Positions 31,198 to 40,234 of a stretch of 64,000 nt of DNA are shown here, piece after piece. Made by a program: the position numbers and the translations under genes. Position 1 is the first letter of the stretch. Each line of letters begins with the position of its first letter. The notes under the pieces were generated by a model. It was not told the origin of the DNA. It saw nothing but the letters and a program-made list of their open reading frames with translations, and ran no database searches. Source of the DNA: Microbacterium arabinogalactanolyticum (GTDB lineage Bacteria; Actinomycetota; Actinomycetes; Actinomycetales; Microbacteriaceae); the NCBI RefSeq assembly GCF_030268005.1, contig NZ_BRZC01000004.1, forward strand, positions 124,001 to 188,000. Reading direction: 5' to 3'.

Positions 31198-32730
31198 TCA
31201 GCGTCGCCGCCGCGCGATCACGCCGGCGGCGACCAGTGCCCCTTGGCCCCCGATCACCAGCGCGAGCTGGATCCACGGGCCCAGCAGCACACCAGCCGTG
31301 AGGCCGGAACGCAGTTCGACATCCTCGAGCAGCGCTCCGGCCTCATCTGCGTCCAGGGTCGCGACGGTGCTGCCGTCCGGCCGCATGATCTGGCTCGTGC
31401 CGACGGTCGAGATGTTCACCACGCTGCGACCGGTCTCGATCGCCCGCATCCGCGCGAACGCCAGCTGCTGCAGGTTCTCGTCCGTGCCGCGGAAGTCGGC
31501 GTTGTTGGTCTGGAACACGAGCACCTGGGCGCCGTGCTGCACGCCCTCCCGGATCACCTCGTCGTAGATCACGTCGAAGCAGATCGCGAGCCCCACGCCG
31601 ACGTCGCCGACCTTCACCAGCGGAGGGTTCGTCCCCGGCGTGTACTCCCGCTGCAGGAGACCGATCAGATCCGGGGCGAGCGCGTTGAAGAACTCGCGAT
31701 TCGGTACGTACTCGCCGAACGGCACCGGATGCCGCTTGTCGTGCAGCTGAGCCGCAGTGCCCTCGTCCGTCCACAGGAACGAGGTGTTGAAGATGTCCTT
31801 GCCGCGCTCTGTGGCCGCGTTGGCGAGGAGCGGCGCGTCCAGCCACGACACGACGCGGTTGAGCCGTCGAGCGGTGGAGGCGTCCTGGAACGGGTCGTAG
31901 TCGACACCGCCCTCGGGCCACACGATCAGGTCGGCCTTCTCGCCCTCCAGCGGCTCGGTCGCGGCCATCTGCGCGTCGATGACGCTGTACTGCTCCCTGG
32001 TGTCGAAATAGCCGGTCGGTCCGTTGCCCTGCACGGCCGCGATGCGCATGGTCCCCGCGTGTGCGGTCGGGAACACGGGCAGCAACAGCAGCACCAGCGC
32101 GGTGACGGCCGGCGTCACGAGCGCGAGAGGACGCCGCCAGGCGCGGGCGCGGATGATCTCGATGATCAGCGCGACAGCGAAGACCATGAGGAAGCTCAGT
32201 CCACTCACGCCCACCCAGGATGAGACGGGCGCGAAGGGCCCTTCGGCCTGGGTCATGCCCAGCCGGGCCCAGGGGAAGCCGCCGTAGGGCCAGTTGCCGA
32301 TGAACAGCTCCTGCGCAGTCCACAACGCGGCCACGATCGCGGGCAGTAGGATCGGACGGCTGCGCGGCCAGGCTCGCGGCATCCAGCGGTACGCGAGCGC
32401 GATCGGCAGCAGCGCGACGGCCGTCAGCACGCCCTCCACGACGGCCAGGGCGACCCACGGCACCGGCCCGAGATACCGTGCGACCCAGCCGACCAGCATC
32501 GAGTAGAAGACCAGGCCGTACACGCCGGTGACGAGGAGCGCGGACCAGAGACGGCGCCCGTCGAGGCAGACGATCAGGAGAGCGACCGCGACCAGCGCCA
32601 GCGGCCAGATCGCCAGCGAGGGGAAGGAGATGCTCATCAGCACGCCGGCGATCGCGGCCAGCCAGACCGCGAGCCACAGCGGCACGAGCGGGCGCACGGA
32701 TGCTGCGGGGCGAGTCCTTCCCACCGTCAC
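31198..32730 (-). CDS. lnt: Apolipoprotein N-acyltransferase
   Basis: 510 residues. Several N-terminal membrane spans (about 1-215), then an external nitrilase-like domain with catalytic Glu in VWPEGGVDY, Lys in LHDKRHPVPFGEY and Cys in GLAICFDVIYDEV, and a last helix near the C-terminus. It adds the third acyl chain to lipoproteins. No fused dolichol-phosphate mannosyl synthase domain, unlike the mycobacterial Ppm1/Lnt fusion. The GTG start overlaps the helY stop (GTGA). Confidence 0.94.
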   Translation of the reverse strand: MTVGRTRPAASVRPLVPLWLAVWLAAIAGVLMSISFPSLAIWPLALVAVALLIVCLDGRRLWSALLVTGVYGLVFYSMLVGWVARYLGPVPWVALAVVEGVLTAVALLPIALAYRWMPRAWPRSRPILLPAIVAALWTAQELFIGNWPYGGFPWARLGMTQAEGPFAPVSSWVGVSGLSFLMVFAVALIIEIIRARAWRRPLALVTPAVTALVLLLLPVFPTAHAGTMRIAAVQGNGPTGYFDTREQYSVIDAQMAATEPLEGEKADLIVWPEGGVDYDPFQDASTARRLNRVVSWLDAPLLANAATERGKDIFNTSFLWTDEGTAAQLHDKRHPVPFGEYVPNREFFNALAPDLIGLLQREYTPGTNPPLVKVGDVGVGLAICFDVIYDEVIREGVQHGAQVLVFQTNNADFRGTDENLQQLAFARMRAIETGRSVVNISTVGTSQIMRPDGSTVATLDADEAGALLEDVELRSGLTAGVLLGPWIQLALVIGGQGALVAAGVIARRRR

Positions 32731-35201
32731 ACTCCCGCGTAGGCGACGATGCCTCGCCGCACCCCGTCCAGGGCGCGCCGTGCGGTGGACGCGAGGTCAC
32801 CGTCGTCGGCGACGATCGAGAGCTGATCCAGCAGGTCGATGGTCTGCTTCGCCCAGCGCACGAAGTCGCCCGCCGCCATGTCGGCGTCGATCAGCACGCG
32901 GTCCAGTGAGCCCCCGCGCGCCCAGGAGTGCATGGCGGCCGCCAGGCCCGGCGCGAGCGGCTCGGTGCGCGGGAGGGAGTAGTCGTGCTCGATGTCGTCG
33001 AGCTCGGCCCACAGCCGCACGGTGGCGTCGTAGGCGATGCGGAACGCGCCACGAGGCAGGCCCCGCTCCCCCGCGTTCTGCTCGTCGCGTCGGGGTTCGT
33101 AGACGAGGCAGCTCGCCATCGCCGCGAGCGACGGCGCATCCAGGGTGCGCCAGAGGCCCTGGCGGAGCGCCTCGGCCACGAGCAGGTCTCGCTCGCCGTA
33201 GATCCGCTTCATGGTGCGTCCGGCATCGGTCAGCGAGAGGTCGTCGCCGTCACCCTCCACGTAGTCCACGACCCGGAGTACGTCGATGACGCGGTCGAAG
33301 GTGCGCGCGACCGTGCCGGTGCGGGTCTCGATCTGACGGCGGATGCGGTCGGTGTCGCGCTTGAGGCTGAAGTACCGCTCCGCCCAGCGCGCGTGCGCCT
33401 CACGATCGGGGCATCCGTGGCACGCGTGCCGCTGCATGCGGGTGCGGAGCGCCTGGATCTTGCGCATCCGCTTCTCCCGCGCGACCCGGGGACCGGCGGC
33501 GTCACGACGGTTCTTCTTCTCCAGGTCGCTGAGCTCGCGCCGGATGGCCGCATACTCCAGGAAGTCGTCCTGCTCGCACTGCATGGCCTTCTGATACCCC
33601 GCCAGCGACTCCTCGGCGTCCTTCACCTTGCGGGCCAGCCCGACCACCGCTCGGTCCGCCTGGAACTGGGCGAACGACGACTCCAGGATCTCGCGGGCGC
33701 GCGAGCGCCCGAACCGGTCGATGAGGTTCACCGCCATGTTGTACGTGGGGCGGAAGCTGGAGTTGAGCGGGTAGGTGCGGCGGGACGCGAGAGCGGCGAC
33801 GGCCTGGGGATCCATGCCCTCCGTCCACTGCACGACGGCATGGCCCTCGACGTCGATCCCGCGACGGCCCGCGCGTCCGGTCAGCTGCGTGTACTCGCCG
33901 GAGGTGATGGCGACACGGGCCTCGCCGTTGAACTTCTCCATCTTCTCGAGCACGACGGTGCGGGCGGGCATGTTGATGCCCAGAGCCAGGGTCTCGGTGG
34001 CGAAGACCGCCTTCACCAGCTTGCGCTGGAACAGCTCCTCGACGACCTCCTTGAACGCCGGGAGCAGACCGGCGTGGTGCGACGCGACGCCGCGCTCGAG
34101 GTCGTCGCGCCATTCCCAGAAGCCCAGGACGTCGAGATCCTCGTCCTGCAGGGATCGCGTGCGCTCATTGACGATCTCGCGGATCTCGGTGCGCTCCTCC
34201 TGCGTGGTGAGGCGGATTCCCGCCCGCCGCACCTGCTGCACGGCGGCATCGCAGCCGACCCTGCTGAAGATGAAGAAGATGGCCGGCAGCAGGTTCGACC
34301 GCTCCAGCAGCCGCACGACGTCCGGACGGTCCATCCGCTCGATGCGCCGCATGTTGGCGGACCGCACGGGCCTCTTCCCGCCCCTCGGGGGGCGCTTCGC
34401 CTGCCGTCCGGCATGGCGGTTGCTGGCGTATTCCTGGGCGCTGCGGTTGCTCTCGTACCGGGACCCGGTGAACGAGCGGATGCGGAACAGCTCCTGGTTC
34501 ACCTGCGCGGTCGCCATGCCTGCGCGGTCGTCGAACAGCGGCAGCAGGTCGTCCCGGACCAGCACGTGCTGCTCCAGAGGCACGGGCCGGATCTCGGAGA
34601 CGATCACGTCGGTGTCCCCGCGCACGGTGTCGAGCCAGTCGCCGAACTCCTCGGCGTTGGAGACCGTGGCACTGAGCGAGATCAGGCGCACCTCCTGCGG
34701 CAGGTGCAGGATGACCTCCTCCCAGACCGGTCCGCGGAATCGGTCGGCGAGGTAGTGCACCTCGTCCATCACCACGTAGCGCAGGCCTCGGAGCGAGTCC
34801 GAGCCGGCGTACAGCATGTTGCGCAGGACCTCGGTGGTCATCACCACGATGCGGGCGTTGCCGTTGATGTTGGTGTCGCCGGTGAGCAGCCCCACCTCAT
34901 CGGCCCCGTAGACGTCGACGAGTTCGCGGAACTTCTGGTTGGAGAGCGCCTTCATCGGCGTCGTGTAGAACGCCTTGTCGCCCGGCGTCTGCATCGCGAG
35001 ATGGATCGCGAACTCGCCGACGATCGTCTTGCCCGCTCCCGTGGGCGCGGCGACCAGCACGCTCCGGCCGCGCTCGAGCGCCTGGCAGGCATCGAGCTGG
35101 AACGGATCCAGAGCGAAGCGCTGTGCGGCGGCGAACTGCCGCGTCTGAGGATGCTGCGCCGCCGTCTGTGCGGATGCGTAGCGCTCAGCCGGCGAGCTCA
35201 T
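32727..35201 (-). CDS. helY: Ski2-like DEAD/DEAH-box RNA helicase (HelY)
   Basis: 824 residues. Walker A AAPTGAGKTIVGEF, DEVH box VMDEVHYLADRF, SAT motif SLSATVSN, and motif VI QLTGRAGRRGID. C-terminal DSHCT domain from about 660. Resembles Mtr4/Ski2 and mycobacterial HelY, but is about 80 residues shorter than the latter. It probably remodels structured RNA. A basic stretch GRQAKRPPRGGKRP sits between the two RecA-like lobes. Part of the minus-strand tat-helY-lnt block; its start overlaps the tatC stop (ATGA). Confidence 0.93.
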   Translation of the reverse strand: MSSPAERYASAQTAAQHPQTRQFAAAQRFALDPFQLDACQALERGRSVLVAAPTGAGKTIVGEFAIHLAMQTPGDKAFYTTPMKALSNQKFRELVDVYGADEVGLLTGDTNINGNARIVVMTTEVLRNMLYAGSDSLRGLRYVVMDEVHYLADRFRGPVWEEVILHLPQEVRLISLSATVSNAEEFGDWLDTVRGDTDVIVSEIRPVPLEQHVLVRDDLLPLFDDRAGMATAQVNQELFRIRSFTGSRYESNRSAQEYASNRHAGRQAKRPPRGGKRPVRSANMRRIERMDRPDVVRLLERSNLLPAIFFIFSRVGCDAAVQQVRRAGIRLTTQEERTEIREIVNERTRSLQDEDLDVLGFWEWRDDLERGVASHHAGLLPAFKEVVEELFQRKLVKAVFATETLALGINMPARTVVLEKMEKFNGEARVAITSGEYTQLTGRAGRRGIDVEGHAVVQWTEGMDPQAVAALASRRTYPLNSSFRPTYNMAVNLIDRFGRSRAREILESSFAQFQADRAVVGLARKVKDAEESLAGYQKAMQCEQDDFLEYAAIRRELSDLEKKNRRDAAGPRVAREKRMRKIQALRTRMQRHACHGCPDREAHARWAERYFSLKRDTDRIRRQIETRTGTVARTFDRVIDVLRVVDYVEGDGDDLSLTDAGRTMKRIYGERDLLVAEALRQGLWRTLDAPSLAAMASCLVYEPRRDEQNAGERGLPRGAFRIAYDATVRLWAELDDIEHDYSLPRTEPLAPGLAAAMHSWARGGSLDRVLIDADMAAGDFVRWAKQTIDLLDQLSIVADDGDLASTARRALDGVRRGIVAYAGV

Positions 35202-36016
35202 GCGGCGGCTGCGTCCGGATCGAGACCGTCCGCGATCCGCTTCTTCCGCTTACGACGGTCGAAGAGAAGCGACACTCCGGCCGCGGCGAAGTACAGCACG
35301 ATCAGGATGCCGCCGACCAGGAACATCGACCCGATGTCGGCCGCCGGCGTCGCGATGGCGGCGAACACGGAGGCGACGAGCACCGCGATCCGCCATCCCT
35401 TCAGCAGTCCCCGGCCCGTGATCACACCCGCGAGGTTCAGCGCCACCATGAACACCGGCAGCACGAACGAGATGCCGATCACCAGGATGAACTTGAGGAT
35501 GAAGTCGTAGTAGTACTCGGCGTCGAGGAAGTTCTTGCCGATGCCGGGAACGAATCCCGACATCACCTCGATCACGTGCGGCGCCACCCAGATCGCGACC
35601 GCACCACCGGCGAAGAAGAGCGGAATCGCCGCGACGACGAATCCGACCGTGTACTTGATCTCCTTCTTGGTGAGCCCGGGCACGATGAACGCCCAGATCT
35701 GCCAGAGCCAGATCGGTGCGGACAGCAGCAGGCCGATGGCGAGGGACATCCGCAGGCGGAGGTTGAATCCCGACGAGATCTTCGTGAACATCAGCGCGGC
35801 GAAGTCCTTGCCGCGCAGCGCGTTGATCTCGTTGATCGGCCACGCCATGAGCTTGAGCACCGGTTCGGTGAGGATCGCGGCGATCACCATGCCGATGACC
35901 AGCGCGATCACCGCGATGATCAGGCGCCGTCGAGCCTCCCTGAGGTGCTCGCCCAGCGACATCCGTCGATCGTGGCTCCCCTCGGAAGAAGGCGCGTCGA
36001 CGCTCAGTTCTGTCAC
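35198..36016 (-). CDS. tatC: Sec-independent protein translocase subunit TatC
   Basis: 272 residues, six membrane spans. The N-terminal MSLGEHLREARRRLI and the PxxPxxW-like region SAPIWLWQIWAFI with conserved FxxGxxF (PLFFAGGAVAIWV) are typical. Receptor for twin-arginine signal peptides. Ends in a basic tail DRRKRKKR. Lies 3 bp downstream of tatA. Confidence 0.96.
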   Translation of the reverse strand: MTELSVDAPSSEGSHDRRMSLGEHLREARRRLIIAVIALVIGMVIAAILTEPVLKLMAWPINEINALRGKDFAALMFTKISSGFNLRLRMSLAIGLLLSAPIWLWQIWAFIVPGLTKKEIKYTVGFVVAAIPLFFAGGAVAIWVAPHVIEVMSGFVPGIGKNFLDAEYYYDFILKFILVIGISFVLPVFMVALNLAGVITGRGLLKGWRIAVLVASVFAAIATPAADIGSMFLVGGILIVLYFAAAGVSLLFDRRKRKKRIADGLDPDAAAA

Positions 36017-36019
36017 GAC

Positions 36020-36277
36020 CTACGAGGCGCGGGGCGGTGTGTCCTGATCAGCAGGACGCTCAGCCGCCGGGGCTGCAGTACCGGTCGACGTCGCGGTGGT
36101 GCCGTCGGTGCCGGCCTCCGGGGCGTCGTCGTCCTTCATCGCCTTCATCTCGCCCTTGAACACGCGTGCGGACTGTCCCAGGCTCTTCGCCAGCGCCGGC
36201 AGCTTCGCCGCGCCGAACAGAAGAAGGATGATGATCAGAATGATCCACAGGTGCGGGCCTGCGAAAAGATTACCCAT
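36020..36277 (-). CDS. tatA: Twin-arginine translocase subunit TatA
   Basis: 85 residues. One N-terminal span LWIILIIILLLFGAAKLP, the hinge, then amphipathic helix LAKSLGQSARVFKGEMKAM and an acidic, low-complexity tail. Forms the transport pore with TatC. A promoter -10 (36311-36316, minus) lies at the end of pafC. Confidence 0.95.
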   Translation of the reverse strand: MGNLFAGPHLWIILIIILLLFGAAKLPALAKSLGQSARVFKGEMKAMKDDDAPEAGTDGTTATSTGTAAPAAERPADQDTPPRAS

Positions 36278-36308
36278 GGATTTCTCCTCTTGGTGGGTCG
36301 GATTCCGT

Positions 36309-37298
36309 TCAGTCTACCTGTGCCGGAGAGCCGTCGGGCACCGTGTAGAGGTCGAGTGCGGCGGATGCCCATTCCCGTGTCGCGCACCGCGCCAGAGGCG
36401 GGTCGAGCACCTCCAGCGCACCTCCGAATCGACCGGCGATCCGCTTGATCCCCCGGGGGTCCGCCATGCTCATGCGCACGGTGACGACGGCGTCGGCCCG
36501 GTCGATCTCCTCGTACGGGAAGGCGCCCAGCAGCGGCAGCATCCGCTCGGGAAGCCGCACGGTGACGTGATCCGAGACGTCGCCGCCCCCGCCGAACTCC
36601 GCCGGCACGGGCGCGTCGCCGTGGGTGATCGGGATCTCGGTCAGATGCGCATCGCTGACGCGGTCGAGATGGAACGTCCGCATCGCCTGCCGCAGATGGC
36701 ACCATCCCTGCAGATACCACTGCCCGTTCGTGATCAGGATCTGACGCGGGTCGACCGTGCGGGTGGTCGGCTCGGCATCCGGAGCCTGGTAACGGAACGC
36801 CACGGCGACGCCGTCGTGCAGCGCGCGCGAGACGACCTGCTGCACCTCGGTGACCTCCACCGGCGCGACGAGCAGATCGGGAGGTGCGTCGGCGGAGCCG
36901 CGGGAGAGCTTGGCGATCAGGCCGCTGACCAGTCCGGAGTCGGCCACCGCCGGCACCGCGGCGACGAGCTGGAGGCCGGCGAGCAGCGCCGCCGCCTCCC
37001 GGGCGGTGAACCGAGGAACACGGCGGAACGCGACGTCATGCGTGATCTCGATGATGTCGTGCTCGTCGAGCAGGTCCCAGTCGATGTCGAACATCTCCTG
37101 CGGGAGCTGCCAGTAGCCGGAATCGCCCGGCAGGCCGATCACCGTGAGCTTCTCGGCCATCGCCCGCATCTGCGCGGCGGTCACGCCGAACTCGGCCGCG
37201 GCCTCGTCGAGCGTGACCTGGCCGCGCTCGAGCAGGTACGGGACGAGCGTCAGGTACAGGCGCACGCGGTCCGCGGCCAGAAGCGGTGCGGAGCTCAT
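36309..37298 (-). CDS. pafC: WYL-domain transcriptional regulator PafC
   Basis: 329 residues. N-terminal winged helix (LYLTLVPYLLERGQVTLDEA), central WYL domain with QWYLQGWCHLRQAMRTFHLD, and a C-terminal WCX extension. With PafB it forms a heterodimer that activates the mycobacterial LexA-independent DNA-damage response. The start overlaps pafB by 4 bp (ATGA), as expected for obligate partners. Confidence 0.92.
   Translation of the reverse strand: MSSAPLLAADRVRLYLTLVPYLLERGQVTLDEAAAEFGVTAAQMRAMAEKLTVIGLPGDSGYWQLPQEMFDIDWDLLDEHDIIEITHDVAFRRVPRFTAREAAALLAGLQLVAAVPAVADSGLVSGLIAKLSRGSADAPPDLLVAPVEVTEVQQVVSRALHDGVAVAFRYQAPDAEPTTRTVDPRQILITNGQWYLQGWCHLRQAMRTFHLDRVSDAHLTEIPITHGDAPVPAEFGGGGDVSDHVTVRLPERMLPLLGAFPYEEIDRADAVVTVRMSMADPRGIKRIAGRFGGALEVLDPPLARCATREWASAALDLYTVPDGSPAQVD
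36311..36316 (-). promoter_or_regulatory. -10 box before tatA
   Basis: Minus-strand TAGACT, with a leader of about 28-34 nt that holds AAGAGGAG before ATG 36277. It overlaps the pafC stop region, so tatAC-helY-lnt can be expressed apart from pafBC. Confidence 0.45.
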
Positions 37299-38305
37299 TC
37301 GGCACTCCCCTCTCCGGCGACCGCGTCGGCGGCGTGCGCGTCGACGATCGCGTGCAGCCGCTGGATCACGCTGTCGCGGAGATCGGCGGGCTCCACGACC
37401 CGCACCTCCGGTCCGTAGGTGGCCAGTTCGTCGGCGAAGATGTGCCGGTCCACATAGGGGACGCGGATGCCCTGCACGGCGGGAACGCCCCGGCGGCCGA
37501 GCCGCAGGGCCGCCTCGGTCCCCGGCGTGATCTCGAGCAGGGCCTGCTGCGATGCGGCGACCTCGGCGAGACCCGCGAGCGCACGCTCCGCAGCGCCGTC
37601 GCGCGCCACGGGGTCGAAGCCCTGGCCGGTGACCTTCACATCGCTGACGATGCGGCTGAGCAGGAAGGTGCGCTCACCGTCGGCATCCACGTCGAACCCG
37701 TACAGATGCCAGCGCGATTCGTACTCGACCTGGACCAGCGGACGGACGCGGCGGCGCGTGGGCGCGTCCTCGCCCGGCTTCAGGTAGTCGAAGACGACGA
37801 CGCGGTTGCGTTCGATGCCCTCCTGCAGTGCGGGGAAGGCCGCGTCCTGCACGGCGATGCGCGGCGCGAACCCGATGATCGGCTCGTCGCCGTCGATGCC
37901 GAGCGCGCGGATCTTGCGGACGCCGGCCTGGGCGTCGGCGGAGACCGATTCGCTGCTCCACACGCTCCCGGCCAGGCGCAGCACGGCGAGCTCCGCATCC
38001 GAGAACTCGATGTCGGACGGCAGATCGTAGTCCGCCTGCGGAATCCGGTAGCGGGCCTCCCGCATGTCCTGAGGATCGGCCGGATCGCCGATGGTCTCCA
38101 CGGGCATCCCGAGCGCGCGCAGCTCGTCCTTGTCCCGCTCGAACATCTTCTCCAGCGAATCGGGCTTCGCGCCCGCTTCGACGCGCTGGCGGTACCCGGA
38201 GACGTTGTCGAGGATCTGCTGCTTGGTCAGGCCGATCTCCGTGGCCATCAGCGCCACGACGAGATTCGTCAGCCGCTCCTCCGCGGGGATCTGCGCCGGC
38301 GTCAT
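37295..38305 (-). CDS. pafB: WYL-domain transcriptional regulator PafB
   Basis: 336 residues from ATG 38305. N-terminal HTH region ERLTNLVVALMATEIGLTKQ; WYL domain with RWHLYGFDVDADGERTFLLS; C-terminal WCX domain. Partner of PafC. In most actinobacteria pafBC follow pafA of the Pup-ligation system; here they follow an FKBP lipoprotein and no Pup gene is present. Confidence 0.92.
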   Translation of the reverse strand: MTPAQIPAEERLTNLVVALMATEIGLTKQQILDNVSGYRQRVEAGAKPDSLEKMFERDKDELRALGMPVETIGDPADPQDMREARYRIPQADYDLPSDIEFSDAELAVLRLAGSVWSSESVSADAQAGVRKIRALGIDGDEPIIGFAPRIAVQDAAFPALQEGIERNRVVVFDYLKPGEDAPTRRRVRPLVQVEYESRWHLYGFDVDADGERTFLLSRIVSDVKVTGQGFDPVARDGAAERALAGLAEVAASQQALLEITPGTEAALRLGRRGVPAVQGIRVPYVDRHIFADELATYGPEVRVVEPADLRDSVIQRLHAIVDAHAADAVAGEGSAE

Positions 38306-39213
38306 CCCCGGACCAGCTCCGGCGGGACGATGCCCAGCACGTCGACGACGTAGGCGATCGCGTCGCCGCCGGTCTTCTCGGGGTCGACGACGAGGATCTG
38401 GCTGCCGACGGTCGACTTCGCGACCTGCGCCATCACCTGCGGCGGAAGGGTGGAGGTGTCGTACACGACGCCCTTCTCCCACGACGAACCTGTCACGGCA
38501 CGGGTCGACCACTTCACGGCGGTGTACTGGAACATCGCCAGTCCCTTGCCGACCTTCGCGCCGTCGCCCTCGATCAGGGTCTCGGTCACGAGCTTCTTCG
38601 GAGCCGCGCCGTCGGGGATGATGATGCCCGGCTGCCCGCTGGGCGCGCGCACCACCGACGGGATTCCCTGTGCGTCGTTGAACACGTCGCGACCCTGCGC
38701 CTTGGGCAGCAGCACCTCCTGGATGTCGATCGTGCCGACGATGCTCTCATCGGGACCGAGTCCGACCTGCGCGGCCATTCCCTCCGGAAGGTCCTTCGCG
38801 GGCACCGCGAACGCGACGCGGGAGCCGTTGGTGGCGCACTGCAGGGCCGAGCCGATGCCGCCGAACTGCTCGCTGAGGGACTTCGGCGACCAGACGCCGG
38901 CACCGCTGTCGATCATCTGACCGGTGGCGCCGTTCAGCAGGGTGATGGAGCCGACGACGTCCTGGGTCTCTTCGCGCACGACCGCGCCGTCGCCGACCAC
39001 GAGGTCGTCGTAGACCACCTTCGACGTCGGCATCGGCGCAGTCAGGCTCACCTTCGCGGCGCCGATGTCACCGCTCGCCTTGACCGCCATCGAGAGCGCG
39101 GCGGACTCGCTGCGCTCGCAACCGGCGGCGCCGGATCCCGGCGCGGTCGAGCAGCCCGTCAGGACGAGAGCGGACAGGGCGAGGGCCGAGACGGCAGCGG
39201 TCGTTTTACGCAC
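38302..39213 (-). CDS. FKBP-type peptidyl-prolyl isomerase lipoprotein
   Basis: 303 residues. Signal peptide with lipobox VLTGC (about 19-23), then a poorly conserved half and a C-terminal FKBP domain with LIEGDGAKVGKGLAMFQYTA. Several active-site aromatics are not obvious, so isomerase activity may be weak. Likely an extracytoplasmic folding factor. The GTG at 39213 is set by TAGACT seven bases upstream; this -10 begins with the trmI stop codon. Confidence 0.85.
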   Translation of the reverse strand: MRKTTAAVSALALSALVLTGCSTAPGSGAAGCERSESAALSMAVKASGDIGAAKVSLTAPMPTSKVVYDDLVVGDGAVVREETQDVVGSITLLNGATGQMIDSGAGVWSPKSLSEQFGGIGSALQCATNGSRVAFAVPAKDLPEGMAAQVGLGPDESIVGTIDIQEVLLPKAQGRDVFNDAQGIPSVVRAPSGQPGIIIPDGAAPKKLVTETLIEGDGAKVGKGLAMFQYTAVKWSTRAVTGSSWEKGVVYDTSTLPPQVMAQVAKSTVGSQILVVDPEKTGGDAIAYVVDVLGIVPPELVRG

Positions 39214-39220
39214 GCGCCCC

Positions 39221-39226
39221 AGTCTA
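39221..39226 (-). promoter_or_regulatory. -10 box of the FKBP gene, overlapping the trmI stop codon
   Basis: Minus-strand TAGACT; TAG (39226-39224) is the trmI stop. 7 nt to GTG 39213. Confidence 0.5.
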
Positions 39227-40234
39227 TTCCGAAGCGCTGTCGCCCTCGCGCGATGCGGCGGCGGTGCGCGCGCCGTTCGCGGCCTTCTGCGCCTCGCGCA
39301 CCCGCTTGCGCAGGTTCTTGTCCGTGATCTCGCGATCGCCGACCGCGCCGGGGGTCCACAGCTCCACGTCCTCGTCGCCGTAGCTGGACTTGGAGGCTCG
39401 GCGCTTGACCTCGGGAGGAACGGCACCCGGCGCCAGGCGCCGCGCGGTCAGCAGGAACCCGGTGTGCGCGACCATCCTGTGGTCGGGTCGGACGGCCAGT
39501 CCCTCGACGTGCCATCCACGGACCATGGTCTCGGAGGCGTCCGGATCGGTGAACAGCCCCGTGCCGCGGATGTACTCCGCGACGCGGGACAGCTGGGTGG
39601 CGGTGGCGACATAGCAGATCACCACACCGCCGGGGGCGAGGGCGTCGGCGACGACGTCCATGCACTCCCAGGGTGCGAGCATGTCGAGGACGACGCGATC
39701 CACCGTGCCGGCCTCGAACTGGGCGGGCAGCTCCTCGGCGAGGTCGCCTACGACGACGCTCCAGGTGTCGGGCGTCTCGCCGAAGAAGGTCTCGACGTTC
39801 GCGCGCGCCACCTCCGCGAAGTCGTCGCGCCGCTCGAAGGACGTCAGCCTGCCCTCGTGGCCGATCGCCCGGAGGAGGGCGAGCGAGAGCGCGCCGGAGC
39901 CGACGCCGGCCTCGACGACGACAGCACCGGGGAAGATGTCGGCCTGCATGACGATCTGCGCCGAGTCCTTGGGGTACACGATCGCCGCGCCGCGCGGCAT
40001 CGACATCGCGAAGTCCCGCAGCAGCGGACGCAGCGCCAGGTAGTCGTGTCCGCCGCTGTTGGTCACGACGGAGCCGTCCGGCTGCCCGATCAGCTGGGTG
40101 TGCTTGAGCACTCCGTGATGGGTGTGCAGCTCACCGTCTCCGCGCAGCGTGATGGTGTGCATCCGTCCCTTGGGGCCGGTCAGCTGCACGCGGTCGCCCT
40201 CTCGGAACGGCCCGCGGGGTCGATTGGCGCTCAT
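39224..40234 (-). CDS. trmI: tRNA (adenine-58-N1)-methyltransferase TrmI
   Basis: 336 residues. An N-terminal beta domain (REGDRVQLTGPKGRMHTI), then a SAM fold with motif I VVVEAGVGSGALSLALL and DRVVLDMLAPWECM. Makes m1A58 in the T loop of tRNAs; a tetramer in relatives. AAGGAG lies 6 nt before ATG 40234. The C-terminal tail is Lys/Arg/Ala-rich. Overlaps the HAD gene by 4 bp (ATGA). Confidence 0.93.
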   Translation of the reverse strand: MSANRPRGPFREGDRVQLTGPKGRMHTITLRGDGELHTHHGVLKHTQLIGQPDGSVVTNSGGHDYLALRPLLRDFAMSMPRGAAIVYPKDSAQIVMQADIFPGAVVVEAGVGSGALSLALLRAIGHEGRLTSFERRDDFAEVARANVETFFGETPDTWSVVVGDLAEELPAQFEAGTVDRVVLDMLAPWECMDVVADALAPGGVVICYVATATQLSRVAEYIRGTGLFTDPDASETMVRGWHVEGLAVRPDHRMVAHTGFLLTARRLAPGAVPPEVKRRASKSSYGDEDVELWTPGAVGDREITDKNLRKRVREAQKAANGARTAAASREGDSASE